Positions 52,783-64,000 of a stretch of 64,000 bases of DNA are shown piece by piece. The notes under the pieces are model-generated. The model was not told the DNA's origin. It saw only the letters and a program-made list of their open reading frames with translations, and searched no databases. This DNA is from Zea mays (lineage: Eukaryota > Streptophyta > Magnoliopsida > Poales > Poaceae): contig NC_050096.1 of the NCBI RefSeq assembly GCF_902167145.1, forward strand, positions 266,994,622 to 267,058,621, read 5' to 3'. The translations under genes and the position numbers were made by a program. Position 1 is the stretch's first letter; each line of letters starts with the position of its first letter.

Positions 52783-55700
52783 ATGCCGACCAGGACTCGA
52801 GGACAGGACGCAGTCGAAACTTCTGGGGGCAGGGATGTTACCCCAAACCCACCTCCAGTTCCTCCCACGTTAGCCGAGGTGATTGCCGCCTTGGTGAATG
52901 CCACCGCAGACAATATCCGCTTCCTTAGGGAAATGGCGGGTCAGCAGCAATTCCAGCAGCAGGCGGGAAGAGGTTACCCGCAAGGCCCCCGTGAAACTAC
53001 TTATTTGGACTTCTCTGAAACCCGTCCACCCCTATTCGTCAAAGCTGAAGATCCCCTAGAAGCTGATGAGTGGATTCGGGTTATTGAACAAAAGTTTGGT
53101 CTTCTCCGTTGCTCAGAGATGTAGAAGCCGTTATTTGCAGCACAACAACTCCGTGGTCCTGCCAGTACCTGGTGGGGAAATTTTGTGGCTATTCAACCTG
53201 TCAACCATCAAGTCACCTGGGATGAGTTTAAAGCAGCCTTCCGTGAACACTACATCCCCGAAGGAGTGCTGCATATGAAACAAGAGGAATTTATGAAGTT
53301 ACAACAAGGTGGAGATACCGTCACTCAATATCTCAACAAATTTAATCACCTGTCGCAGTATGCCATCGACCAGGTGAATACTGATTTAAAGAAGAAGAAC
53401 TGTTTTATGCGGGGTTTAAATGATCGGCTACAGAGGAAAATGGTCACATGTATAGATCTCACGTATGGAAAGGCTGTCAGCACAGCCTTATCTGTTGAAG
53501 CCAAATACACAAATTCTGGGAAGAATAAGGGATTCGGTGGTGAGAGGCCTAATCAGGGCCAGGCGAAGAAGCAATGGTTTGTGATTCGACCTTCAAACCA
53601 AAATCGCACTTTTTCTCGTCCACCCTCATTCCCCTTTAAACAGCCAATCATTATCCGCCCCAACAATACCCCCACTACCCCAAAACAGCCGGGTGCCCCA
53701 GGCACTCGATTCCCTGCCTTGCCTAGTTCATCAACTGGGTGTTTTAATTACGGCAAGTCGGGACATTTTATCAAAGACTGCCCATATCCTAGGCAAAATC
53801 AATTTAATGCTTCACAAGGATCTGGAAAATCAGCTCAGCCTAAAGGAAATGCTGTGGGGAAGAATACAAAGAAGACAGGGCGTGTATATTACACCCAAGT
53901 GGCTACTACACCGGAAGGAGAGTCGGTGATGATGGGTACGTTTCCCGTGGCCAGTCACCCAGCAATTATTCTTTTTGATTCTGGTGCTTCACATACATTC
54001 ATTAGCAAGACATTTGTGGAGCAACATCATATTGCATACCATGAATCGAAAGAGGGATTTAAAATTCATTCACCTGGGGGACACATTTATACTAGAGAAG
54101 TGGCCTATGGAGTGCCAGTAACAATGGCCGGACGGAACTTTCCTGCTAACATGATTGTTCTAAAGGGCCAGGATATAGATGTAATTTTGGGTATGAATTG
54201 GTTAACCCAACACAAGGCAATTCTCAACACTGAACTCAGAACCGTCAGGTTGAGCTATAACCAAGAAGAGATTCTTTTGTCTCTCCCCGCAACCAATCCA
54301 GCCAAAGCTTCTGGTAGAGTATATGAAGCCATTGTACCGGAGATCAAGAACATTCTGGTAGTATGTGAGTTTCCAGATGTATTTCCGGAAGATTTGCCTG
54401 GACTGCCCCCTGAAAGAGATGTAGAATTCGTAATTGAGCTAAAGCCCGGTACGGCTCCCATCTCCCGAAGATCGTACCGTATGCCCCCTAATGAATTGGC
54501 GGAACTGAAGGTTCAATTACAAGATCTACTGAATAAGGGATTCATCCGGCCAAGCTCGTCCCCGTGGGGTTGTCCCGCCATTTTTGTTAAGAAGAAGGAT
54601 CAAACCTTGAGAATGTGCGTGGATTATCGACCCCTAAATGAGGTCACCATCAAGAATAAGTACCCTCTTCCAAGGATCGACATCTTATTTGATCAACTGG
54701 CTGGGGCGAGGGTATTTTCCAAAATTGATCTCAGGTCGGGCTATCATCAAATCTGTATTCGGCCCGAGGATATACCGAAGACCGCGTTTACTACGCGATA
54801 TGGATTGTTTGAATACCTGGTAATGTCTTTCGGGCTCACAAATGCTCCTGCCCACTTCACCTATTTAATGAACTCGGTGTTCATGCCCGAGTTGGACAAA
54901 TTCGTGGTAGTCTTCATCGACGATATCTTGATATATTCTAAGAATGAAGAGGACCATGCTCAGCATCTACGGATTGTATTGACGCGCCTCAGGGAACATC
55001 AGCTATATGCCAAGTTCAGCAAGTGCGCGTTCTGGCTGGAAGAAATTCAATTTTTGGGGCACGTGTTATCAGCTAAAGGAATTGCGGTAGATCCTAGCAA
55101 GGTCAAAGATATTCTGGAGTGGAAACCCCCAACAACTGTTCACCAAGTCCGGAGTTTTCTTGGACTAGCTGGGTATTATCGCAGATTCATACCAGATTTT
55201 TCTAAGCTTGTGAAGCCAATCACAAGTTTATTAAAGAATGACATTAAGTTCAATTGGTCTTCTAAGTGTAATGAAGCCTTTGAGCAACTGAAGACACTAT
55301 TGACCACTGCTCCGGTATTGGCTCAACCGGACATCACTAAGCCTTTTGATGTATATTGTGATGCATCTGGCAGTGGGCTCGGCTGTGTACTGATGCAAGA
55401 GGGCCGAGTGATTGCGTATGCTTCAAGGCAGTTGCGCAGACATGAGGAGCATTATCCAACTCATGATCTGGAGCTAGCTGCTGTGGTTCATGCCCTAAAG
55501 ATTTGGCGGCACTATCTGCTGGGAAATATCTGTCACATATATACAGATCATAAAAGTTTGAAGTACATCTTCACCCAGTCAGAGTTAAATATGAGGCAAA
55601 GACGATGGCTTGAGCTCATTAAAGACTATGAACTGGAGATCCATTATCACCCAGGCAAAGCCAATGTGGTGGCAGATGCATTGAGTCGAAAGACTTTCTG

Positions 55701-57252
55701 TCACTATGTTATGGCGAAGACCTCCGAGAACACTTTGTGTCAAGAAATGGAAAAGCTAAACCTGGGGATCATCCAACAAGGGACTCTAAATCAGTTAAAG
55801 CTTGAGTCAATCATTTTGCAAAGAATAATTGATGCTCAAAAGGATAATCTGGGTATGAAGCACATACGAGAGAAGATAAGGGCTGGAGTAGCCCAATGTT
55901 TCAAGGAAGACGATCAAGGTGTGATATGGTTTAAAAACCGCATAGTAGTACCAAAGAATGAAGAGCTCCGCCAGCAAATTCTTGATGAAGCACATCTTAG
56001 TCGCTATTCTATTCATCTCGGAAGCACTAAGATGTATCAAGACTTAAAGCAACATTATTGGTGGACGAAGATGAAAATCGAAATTGCACGCTATGTGGCT
56101 AAGTGTGACACTTGCAGACGTGTCAAGGCCATACACATGAAAACTGCTGGTCCATTACAATCTTTGCCAATCCCAACATGGAAATGGGAAGACATCAGTA
56201 TGGACTTTATTGTGGGACTGCCCAGGACGATAAAAGGGTATGACTCTATTTGGGTGATTGTCGATCGGCTTACAAAGGTTGCTCACTTTCTGCCAGTCAA
56301 GACAAATTCCCCGGTTACTGTCTACGCCCAATTGTACATTGCTCGTATTCTTAGTCTGCATGGTGTTCCAAAGACCATAGTGTCGGATCGTGGACCTCAA
56401 TTTGTAGCCAAGTTTTGGGAAGCGCTTCACAAATCCTTGGGTACTAAGTTACTCCATAGTTTGGCCTATCATCCTCAAACCAGTGGACAGACTGAGAGAG
56501 TGAACCAAATACTTGAAGATATGCTGCGGGCATGTGTCCTGGACTTCTCACCAAAATGGGATGAATGTTTGCCTTTGGCGGAGTTTTCATACAATAACAG
56601 TTATCAAGAAAGTATCAAGATGGCACCCTTCGAAGCTTTATATGGACGTCGGTGTCGAACTCCGCTAAATTGGTCTGAACCTGGAGAAAGATGCTTCTTT
56701 AGGCCTGATATGGTGAAAGAGGCCGAGGAAAAGGTTCAGAAAATTATTCATAATATGAAGAAGGCACAAGCTCGCCAGAAGAGTTATGCAGACACACGGC
56801 GAAGGCCCTTATATTTCCTGGAAGGAGACTATGTTTACCTGAAGGTCTCACCAATGAAAGGTGTATCGCGTTTTGGGATTAAAGGGAAACTTGCACCCAG
56901 GTACATTGGTCCATTCCTGGTGCTTGAGCAATGTGGACCAATGGCATACCGACTTCAACTCCCCGAAACATTGTCTGCTGTGCATAATGTGTTCCACGTG
57001 TCACAACTGAAGAAGTGTCTTCGGGTTCCTGATCGAAGCATTGAAGTGACTGATGTTGTCCTGGAACCAGATTTAACATACTTGGAACATCCTATTCGAG
57101 TTCTGGATCAAAAGGACAGGGTTACCCGGAGGAAGACTCTCAAGTTCTACAAGATACAGTGGAACCAGCATTCTGAAGATGAGGCTACATGGGAAACCCA
57201 AGACTTCTTGAATAAGAATTTCTCAGGCTTCTTAGCCTCTTGTAAATTGTAA
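52783..57252 (+). pseudogene. gag-pol: gag-pol polyprotein of element H, one nonsense codon
   Basis: A single frame of about 1490 codons from ATG 52783, broken only by TAG at 53122-53124 in the gag domain. Order: gag; knuckle [14 protein letters not shown] (near 53740; the second Cys is Tyr); protease DSGA (near 53975); RT with [11 protein letters not shown] and FIDDILIYS (near 54915); RNase H (YCDAS, TDHKSL, VADALS); integrase zinc region (CDTCRRV) and a D,D35E core ([22 protein letters not shown]). A C-terminal chromodomain lies at about 57085-57215 ([16 protein letters not shown]), probably targeting chromatin. Apart from the stop and the Cys loss it looks functional. A 3' splice-site-like TTCTTTGCCACAG directly abuts the ATG. 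Confidence 0.92.
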
Positions 57253-57369
57253 AGCCTGTATAGCTGTGTAATAAAGAAGTGACTCCCACACCACCCCTGT
57301 CTTGTACCAAAATTAAGGAAATAAAAATGTGATGTGTTTCCTTTACCATTACCTACCCTAGGATTTTTA

Positions 57370-57403
57370 ATCTCGGGACGAGATTCTTTTATGGGGGAAA
57401 GAA
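57370..57403 (+). other. Hairpin and polypurine tract of H
   Basis: ATCTCG-GGA-CGAGAT (57370-57384) is a perfect 6-bp stem with three loop bases. The PPT GGGGGAAAGAA follows and ends at the 3' LTR. I recall similar 'TCTCGGGACGAGA' hairpins near the PPT in other plant chromodomain elements. Confidence 0.75.
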
Positions 57404-58949
57404 TGTAACACCCCCGGTGTTACTATAACTAAAACTTGAGCATGGCATCATAGCATTGGCATTGCATATGTTTGACACACCTAGATTGCATTCACTAGGC
57501 AAAAATTTCAAACAAGTTGTGTTGTTTAAAGTGTTTTGCAAATAGAACCCTGGTTAAAGGACTTAACCCTAAATAGTGGTTAAAGGGGTAAAACTTAACC
57601 CAAGTTAAGAAAACCTAAAAGATTTAGGGTAAAAGTCATAAAATGACCCTAAGAATAAAGTTGAATCACATTTATACCCCTGGGATACCAGAAACCCTAA
57701 TTGGAACCCTGGAAAACCCTGAAACCAAACCCTAGGGGCATATATGCAAAATTGGTCCACTTTTGGACTAAAGTGCAAAAACCAAGCCAAATAAGTATTT
57801 TAAGTCAATTGGTTCACAAATATGTGGACTTGAAAGCCAAACCCTAAGTTTTGGACTTAAATGCATAATGGACCTCATTTGAGTTCTATTCTAAGTCTAA
57901 AAATCAGAGAATTGGCTCAACTTTGGAGCTTTGCATCTTTCAAATTATAGGGTTTTTGCCCTAGGTAACCACATCAAGTTTGTAGCCCAATCATAGGAGA
58001 ACAACTTTGTTTAAGGGTTCAAGCCATGGTCTTATGTGAAATTTGGAGAAAAACCCAATCAAAGATGGACTGTCAGGCTGCCTGAAATCTGAAATACAGA
58101 TTAACAGTGTTATGACATGAACTTTGAGCTCGATTTTAATTTGGATCCAGTGACTTTTTGTGAGTACACATTATAGCAAAGATATAGATGGATTATAGCT
58201 CTACACCTTTGCTGCAGAAAGTTGATATAGATTCCACATAAAAATTGGAGAAAATGAAGCTTTAATATGCGCTATCAGGTTCATCTGACTGAAACTCCTG
58301 ATGGTACAGTGCCCTAACCGGATCAGATCGACCGCCGTAGAAAAGATCTCACCGCCGGCGACCTCTTTGCCGGGATTGGTGCCACGGCCGTGTGGGTGTT
58401 GCTCACCTTGAAAAGATCTTCACCGCCCGTGCGCTGGCGATCTCTCCGGTGACCCCCGTGGCCCTCTCTCCCTCTTTGCGGCCGAGTGGATTACCTCGCC
58501 GGTGACCGCCGCCTCCCGGCCATGCGCCGCGTGGCTTAGCCTTTCCACCGCACCACCGTGACACCTTAAGGTTGTCCCATCGTCGCCGGTGAGCTTGCCA
58601 CGCCGTTGGCCACGAACTCACGCAGCCAGTGCTTCTTCTTCGCCTCCGACCGCCGCGTGTCTCGTCCAAATTCGCGGCCACCGCCCATCCTCCCTATAAA
58701 TTGAGCCCGTGTCCAGCTCCATGAGGTAGTCAGCTAGCTAACCACCGCTAATCGGCCACAATCATCCACTCGTCTGCTCGAATTCGGAGTTTCCCCCAAA
58801 TCCGATTTCCGCCACCGTGAAACCAAGCTCACCGTCGCCAGCCCAACTCCGGTCAGCTCCCGTCCTTTGCTTCCTTGTTTTAGCATTCTCATGCATCTGC
58901 GATGCTCCCCGACCCCCTTTAATTGAACTAGACCGCCACCCATCGCCAG

Positions 58950-59994
58950 CAGTGGCGGACGCACAGGGTATGCTGGGTATGCACCCGCATACCCTGCAAA
59001 ATCAGTGAATATTTATATATTATATAATAGTATTGTTGCATGTAGAAACTAAAAAGGAAAAAGAAAGAAAAATGTATCTGAACTGGACGAGACGACGAGT
59101 GGACGCTAAGGCCCATCACCCATGACACAGCAGAGATCACGCCGCTCCTTGGTCTGGCCCACCGCGCGCAGGTCCGTACGTAGCTTAATTAGTGAAACGT
59201 AATTAGCTTCTGCTTGCTACCTGCTGCAGATCCGTAACCCGCCGCGCGCGCCGGAAACTGAGAGTCTGAGAGCCGCCCTAGTGCCCTGTCGCCGCCACCC
59301 TTCACTGAGTTCAGTCCTTCTCCAAATCAGATTATATCATCTTCAATATATATCAGATTATCAGGTATACTCGTAGGTTCTTCGTCTACTGGTTTTGATT
59401 TTTTTGTTCGTTGTTTTACTCATGGTCTACCTGTCTATTGTCTTGGAGGTTTTACTAATTGATAGTGTTCTTGTTCATAATTTTTAATTATGAAGAGAAG
59501 CGGAGACATACGATCTCTTTTCAGTTAAGCTTGTTGAAACAAAAAGACACAGAGTGTATAATATGGTGTACTTGCTTCTCAAATTGGTATTGTTTTTACC
59601 GGTGGCAACTGCGAGCGTTGAAAGGGTATTTTCTGCATTGGTTATAGTGAAATCAAAATCAAGAAATAAGCTAGGTGATACTATTTTAGATGATTGTCTA
59701 CTCACGTTTATTGAGCGAGATATTTTCTTCCAAGTTGATGAAGGTGATATAATTGAGTCATTCATGTCATTGGAAAAGCGGAGGATCAACAAGTAATATT
59801 GTAAGTCTCTTCTATAACTATACTTTAAATTATATGTATTTCATTTGAACAATTTGTATCAAGATTTATCGTCGTACTCTATATGGTTTTACCGAATTAG
59901 AATGTGGTTTTACCGAATTATTAATGGTTTATCAAATTGCATAAGATATTTTTTCCATCGCATACCCTGTGATCAAATCCTAGGTTCGCCACTG
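58950..59994 (+). mobile_element. Non-autonomous hAT element in the 3' LTR of H
   Basis: 1045 bp flanked by the 8-bp TSD ATCGCCAG (58942-58949 and 59995-60002). Terminal repeats CAGTGGCGGAC and (inverted) CAGTGGCGAAC match at 10 of 11 positions. Both ends have ACAGGGTATGC a little further in. The other LTR gives the empty site (...CCATCGCCAGGAACACG at 49290). It contains a C-terminal transposase piece but no complete transposase, so it depends on a relative. Confidence 0.95.
59510..59796 (+). pseudogene. hAT transposase C-terminal (dimerisation) fragment
   Basis: One open frame with LFSVKLVETKRH, then YLLLKLVLFLPVATASVERV, FSALVIVKSKSRNKLGD and CLLTFIERDIF, ending NK with TAA at 59794. This is the hAT dimerisation region of the group with PVATASVERVFSA. 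The DNA-binding domain and catalytic core are absent. Nothing shows it is translated alone; an internal-deletion remnant is most likely. Confidence 0.85.
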
Positions 59995-62478
59995 ATCGCC
60001 AGGAACACGGCTATCTTGTCGCGATGCTCACGGCCACCGTGGCCAGAGCTCCATAGTTGATTAATAGCCAAATTAGTTTGGGGAAAAGGCTTAGGGTCGA
60101 TCCAATTCGGTGTCTGTTGCTTGGAGAACTCAGCCGTTGCTCCGTTCGGCCGGTGTAAGTGCTCGCCGGAGCGCGGCCGTGCGTGAGCGACGTCGAGGAC
60201 GTGTCGGGTGAAGAAATAGAACATCAGGGGCGTTTCTGCAAATCGTCAGTGACTGTGTATAATAGTGATTGGGCTCGTTCGGAGTTAGTTAAAACCCCAA
60301 GGGCCTCTGCGCAAGTCTGCCAGCGCGGGCGCGCGCGGGGGCGCCTTTCTGCCTTAGCTGGGCCGCCTGGGCTGGATTCGGCCCAGTGCTGTTCTATTGT
60401 TTTTCTTTTTCTTTTATCTCCAGAGCCAAAACAATTATAGAAAAATGTAGAAAAATGCTAAAATTGTGAAACTAATTTTCCTAGGTTTGTTATTTTCCCT
60501 AGAATTTAGTAAAAATAGTTTTGTGATTTTTAGTGGAAGTAAGAAATTTTAGGGTATTTAAAGTGGTTAAAAATGTTGGTTATGGATTTTTAGAAAACAA
60601 ATGGTAATTCCAAAAATGCTCAAAATTTTTATATGAGTTCCTCATAATATTTAGAAGCCTTGGGTAGGGTTTAAATTGATTTGGACCTTGTTTGATCACC
60701 AAACCCCAAAACACCCCCCCTGCCTTATGAACTCCTTTACCGACTCCGGAAACCCTAAGTTCCCGGAACTCCGTGAAGGAAAGTTGTATTCAAGACATAA
60801 TAATAAGTTTATACTATCTTTGCATCCTCATGAGCATCCCATGGCATCCATTCTTATACCTATGTATGGTTATGATTAGAACGTGAAGAAGAAATCGAAG
60901 TAACTGAAGAGGAGACACCACCACCACCTTCGGAGTCTCAGGCCGGGAATCATTTCTACTTTGATATCTGTGGATCTGAGCCTGATTCACCTGTGAACGA
61001 AGGCAAGCCCCGGTGCATTTGCCACCTCCCTTGATACTTTTAAATCTTTCTCACTTGCTTGATGCATTAGGTGATAGGAGTTGATTGCTAAAACAATTCC
61101 TGCATTACCTTCCTTGAATCTGATTACCTTCCTTGATCACCTGTTTTACAAAAGCTTTTTGATGCTTAGCTTTGCTTTAGAAAAACAAAAGGTTTTGTTT
61201 TTACAAAAGATGTTGTGGCAAAAGTGGGTGGGATGTTTTCAAAAATAAAACTTGATGGTGGATCCATCATGGCCATGATGGATTCAACATCGGAAAAGAT
61301 GTACCTCTGCCAGGTACCAAGTTTTGGGTTAAATGATTAAGCTGAGACCGGGCGGGTGACTTGCACGAGAAGAGAGTCTCGGTGTAGTGTCTCCGTCTGA
61401 GTCGATTAAGGACCTTGTCGATGTAGGCCTGCTGACCGAGGACCCTTTAACTGGTCACATGCCTCGTCATGGGTAAGCCTTGCCTTGGGTAGACTAAGGC
61501 CGGAATAAGATAACACGAAATGGGCGTGGAGCGGTGGCGAGAGTAGCGTGTACCCTCCGTGGCAAGAGGCTGGACGGTGGTGTAGTTGTGCTCTCGGTTT
61601 GCGTGAACCTGATCCGGTCTTAAGAACCCCGGTGGCGGGTTGACATATGCAAGGGTTAAGTGCTACATATGTCGTGTGATTGGAGATCCTCAGCTGAGTA
61701 TAATCGATTCGGATCGCCGTACCTCCGCGGTTATGGAGACTTGGCCACTGACTTACACGTAGCATTCCACTAAAGATAAAGGGTTTTTGTTGAGAAATTG
61801 GCTAGTACAGGACCAGTGGTTGAACTAGGGTAGAAAGAACTCTAGTGCAGGTAATTTTACCTAACTTGACAAATAAAATTGGATTTTTAAGGATCCACTT
61901 TAGTAAGCATTTCTGCAAAACAGAGTCTTTGAATATTGAAAAGCCTTACCTTGACTCCCATATAACCAGCATACCCTTGAGAGTCTTTTCTTTAGTCGGG
62001 TAAGACTTGCTGAGTATTCCATACTCAGGGTTTATCCCTTCGTTGTTTTTAGGTGAGGAAGTAGCAGACTTTTGCTGCTTCTATGCCAAGGTGGTTCCAA
62101 AAGAAGAAAAACAAGACTGAAGTGCGGGAGGACTCGGTCCTCCACATAAGATCTTTTGTTTATAGCTTATCGGGAGGAGTCTGTGCCTCCTTTGGTTTGT
62201 ATAATATTACTACTCTGCACTCACTTTTAGTCTGGTATGTAATAAAATAACTCAAGCTTGCTTTTGAAATAAATGTAAGTTTATGTAATTCGCTTCCGCA
62301 TTTCTTTATCTCCGATGTTCTGTAATGTCTGCAAGACGGGTGAGACGTTCCTGGTAAGGTAAGGAAAGATACCGAACTTGTCAAGTAGTTCAGGGGCACC
62401 TACAGGGTAGTCTAAAGTCCGTTGGACAAGGACAACTGTAGGTGGGCCTAATTACTTGGGAGGTTCTGTCACAAAAGC

Positions 62479-62672
62479 CGCCTCAAAATGCAATGGCCAC
62501 ACCATCAAAAGTCGCGCCCAATCATACCATAGACGTCATATCACTGACGCCACAACACGCAACGGTCACATCTCACCTACTATTTTCAGGCGTGGTTAAA
62601 CTTTTGATTGAGGGCAACGTTCGTTCGTCTCCTCAAAAGGACTTCGGGATTGGCTCATCAAGTTGAACCTAT
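62479..62672. other. Flank of element H, no recognised feature
   Basis: Joined to 46882-47751 once H is removed, this is the sequence upstream (minus strand) of the TATA box at 47739. No ORF or repeat that I recognise. Confidence 0.5.
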
Positions 62673-62680
62673 CCCTTAGG

Positions 62681-62857
62681 CAGCAACGGATCCAGCGGTG
62701 GGCGGGCGGGCTCGAGCCCCCCTACCGCTTCGGATCCCATGGAGCCCCACTACAACCTCCCCTAATCTAAAATGTATACAATATAATGTAGAATGAGCTT
62801 TTATACTGCAACAATTTAGTTCAGTCCCTCCTAAACTTTTTCCTGGCTCTGTCCCTG
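62681..62857. mobile_element. 177-bp hAT-type MITE
   Basis: Flanked by the exact 8-bp TSD CCCTTAGG (62673-62680, 62858-62865). Ends are CAGCAACGGATCCAG and, inverted, CAGGGACAGAGCCAG, which match at most positions. Too short to code for anything. Confidence 0.85.
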
Positions 62858-62865
62858 CCCTTAGG

Positions 62866-64000
62866 GGATATTGTTGGAGCGAAGATGGGACCAACCCTCG
62901 ATCACCCCTCGTACATGTCAATTTCCTTAGAGGGTAGGAAACCTGGTGGAGTTAGCTTAACATGCTTACTATTATGTAATTACCCTGTTGTACAATATAT
63001 TTTCGGAATGTAGTAGGTAACCAGAGGTATGGACATATTTTAGGCCACCAACCCCCTATTGCTCTATAAATACCCCCTCCATGTCCGTGTGATAAGATAT
63101 TTGAGCTCTCAACCATCCGTTTTGTCGTGCCACATGTCACCACTATTTCCGAGTGCTTGGGCCCTCTGTTCTCAGTACCAACATTGAGTATGGTCATACT
63201 TGAATGGGAACGGTGGATTTGGATGCGGTGTGGTTCTCCCATAATAAAAGGGATACCGGACGAGATGGAGCATGGTCTTGAATGACATGATTGATTACTT
63301 TTGCTGAAACATTGATTTTGTTTGCTCTTGTATTTCTTTAATTTTTTTCTTTATTTTGGCATATGTTTTATATGTGGTCAACTCTTTTCTATGCACGCCA
63401 TAAAATATATCCTGAGGTCTTAATGGTTCACGACCACTAGTTCTTCCTTCTCTCTATCTTTTGTGACTTCATATATGGTGAATATCCTATCATTGTGGTG
63501 GCTTCTTTTTTGAAGATTGCTTTCAACAGTTGTTGTATTGTCGATGTCGATGTAGTTTAATTGATGAAAGGAAGAAAATGTCTTTGCTCCGAACTACTTG
63601 GTCAGAGACGATTTTGTGTACTTTTTATTGGAGATCGAGTGCTTGTTTCTTCTTTGGATCCTTTCCTATGGTCAGTCACTTTTATAGAAATTTTACATGA
63701 ATTTGTAGAGTTCAGAGATGGTTTTTGGTGACTCTAGTGAAGTGTGACCACATTGTCTACCGCATCGGGCGCTTGTTCTTTGATTGAAATGAATCATCTA
63801 AAGTATTGGGTTAGAGGTTTCTTAGGTTGTTGCTTGCAATTGAAGAATATGTTCTTGTGAATCTTGTTGGTTGAAACCCTTGAAAATTGATGAGGTTGGC
63901 TTTTAGTTGGTCCCAAGATTGGATTAACTTCAGGTGCAATGAAGAATACCATTGCTAAGCTGGACTTTTGACTGCCATAACAAGCGATTTTGCTAGTGTG
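62866..64000. other. Right-end stretch, no gene recognised
   Basis: AT-rich. A TATAAATA at 63065-63072 (GCTCTATAAATACCCCC) with a GC-richer leader could be a promoter of an unrecognised LTR or gene cut by the window edge. I find no matching second LTR, PBS or protein. Short ORFs here carry no recognised motif. Confidence 0.4.

Larger units (their letters stand above)
47752..62473 (+). mobile_element. Tekay-clade chromodomain Ty3/gypsy element H, full length
   Basis: LTRs 47752-51767 (4016 bp) and 57404-62473 (5070 bp) are flanked by the exact TSD AAAGC (47747-47751, 62474-62478). The size gap is explained by a hAT insertion in the 3' LTR. Inside are an initiator-Met-type PBS, an extra ORF (52008-52592), gag-pol with a C-terminal chromodomain, and a PPT. 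Counting differences over the first ~900 bp of the LTRs by eye gives about 16. The long LTRs would fit maize families such as Flip, but I am unsure of the name. Confidence 0.93.
57404..62473 (+). repeat. 3' LTR of element H, interrupted by a hAT element
   Basis: Homologous to 47752-51767 except for the hAT insertion (58950-59994 plus one 8-bp TSD copy). TATA box at 58695-58701. Ends TTCTGTCACA, then the TSD AAAGC. Confidence 0.95.

Noticed and set aside
62952..63242. 96-codon minus-strand ORF at the right end
   Set aside because: No motif or codon-like pattern; it overlaps a TATA-like promoter on the other strand.

Overview
This is plant nuclear DNA, almost certainly maize (Zea mays) or a very close relative. 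It consists nearly entirely of nested LTR retrotransposons of well-known maize types: zeon/cinful-like, Huck-like and Ji/Opie-like, plus a Tekay-clade element with 4-kb LTRs. DNA-transposon debris lies between them. I see no intact host gene, no tRNA or rRNA gene and no CRISPR. Family names come from remembered terminal sequences and protein motifs, so they are provisional; element boundaries come from LTR ends, PBS/PPT and target-site duplications (TSDs) read in the sequence.

Layout: (1) 1-19239 is a Huck-like Ty3/gypsy element (C, minus strand; its 3' LTR lies off the left edge), split by a young zeon-like element (A, 637-8590, minus; TSD GCGAC; LTRs differ at 3 of 642 sites). Element A itself contains a solo LTR (4155-4741, TSD AGAAG). 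(2) 19240-22741 is AT-rich: a probable LTR fragment, the three-exon 3' end of a dead hAT transposase gene carrying a Tourist-like MITE in an intron, and a Stowaway-like fragment. (3) 22742-25043 is the 5' LTR and gag start of a Ji/Opie-type Sirevirus (E), ending in a ~515-bp trinucleotide array. (4) 25044-32652 is a second Huck-like element (D, plus), inserted in that array and truncated inside integrase. (5) 32653-39930 is a second zeon-like element (B, plus) whose 5' LTR is cut at the same junction. (6) 39931-46881 is a Tat-lineage gypsy element (F, minus) with an internal deletion in pol. (7) 46882-47751 is a fragment of another element. (8) 47752-62473 is a nearly intact Tekay-clade chromodomain element (H, plus; TSD AAAGC) whose 3' LTR holds a 1045-bp hAT element. 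(9) 62474-64000 is flank with a 177-bp hAT MITE.

The most interesting content is how these elements are organised. Both zeon copies carry, opposite to gag, a three-exon gene with conserved splice sites, intron phases and its own TATA box about 157 bp from the 3' LTR. Element F and the 46.9-47.7 kb fragment carry related reverse-strand genes. All three gypsy pol regions of the Tat type (C, D, F) have an in-frame AAA-TAG-GAA between protease and reverse transcriptase, which looks like programmed readthrough. Element H has an extra sense ORF before gag, and both start codons follow 3' splice-site-like sequence. Zeon A looks young by its LTRs yet carries old-looking internal damage, which suggests it was mobilised in trans while already defective.
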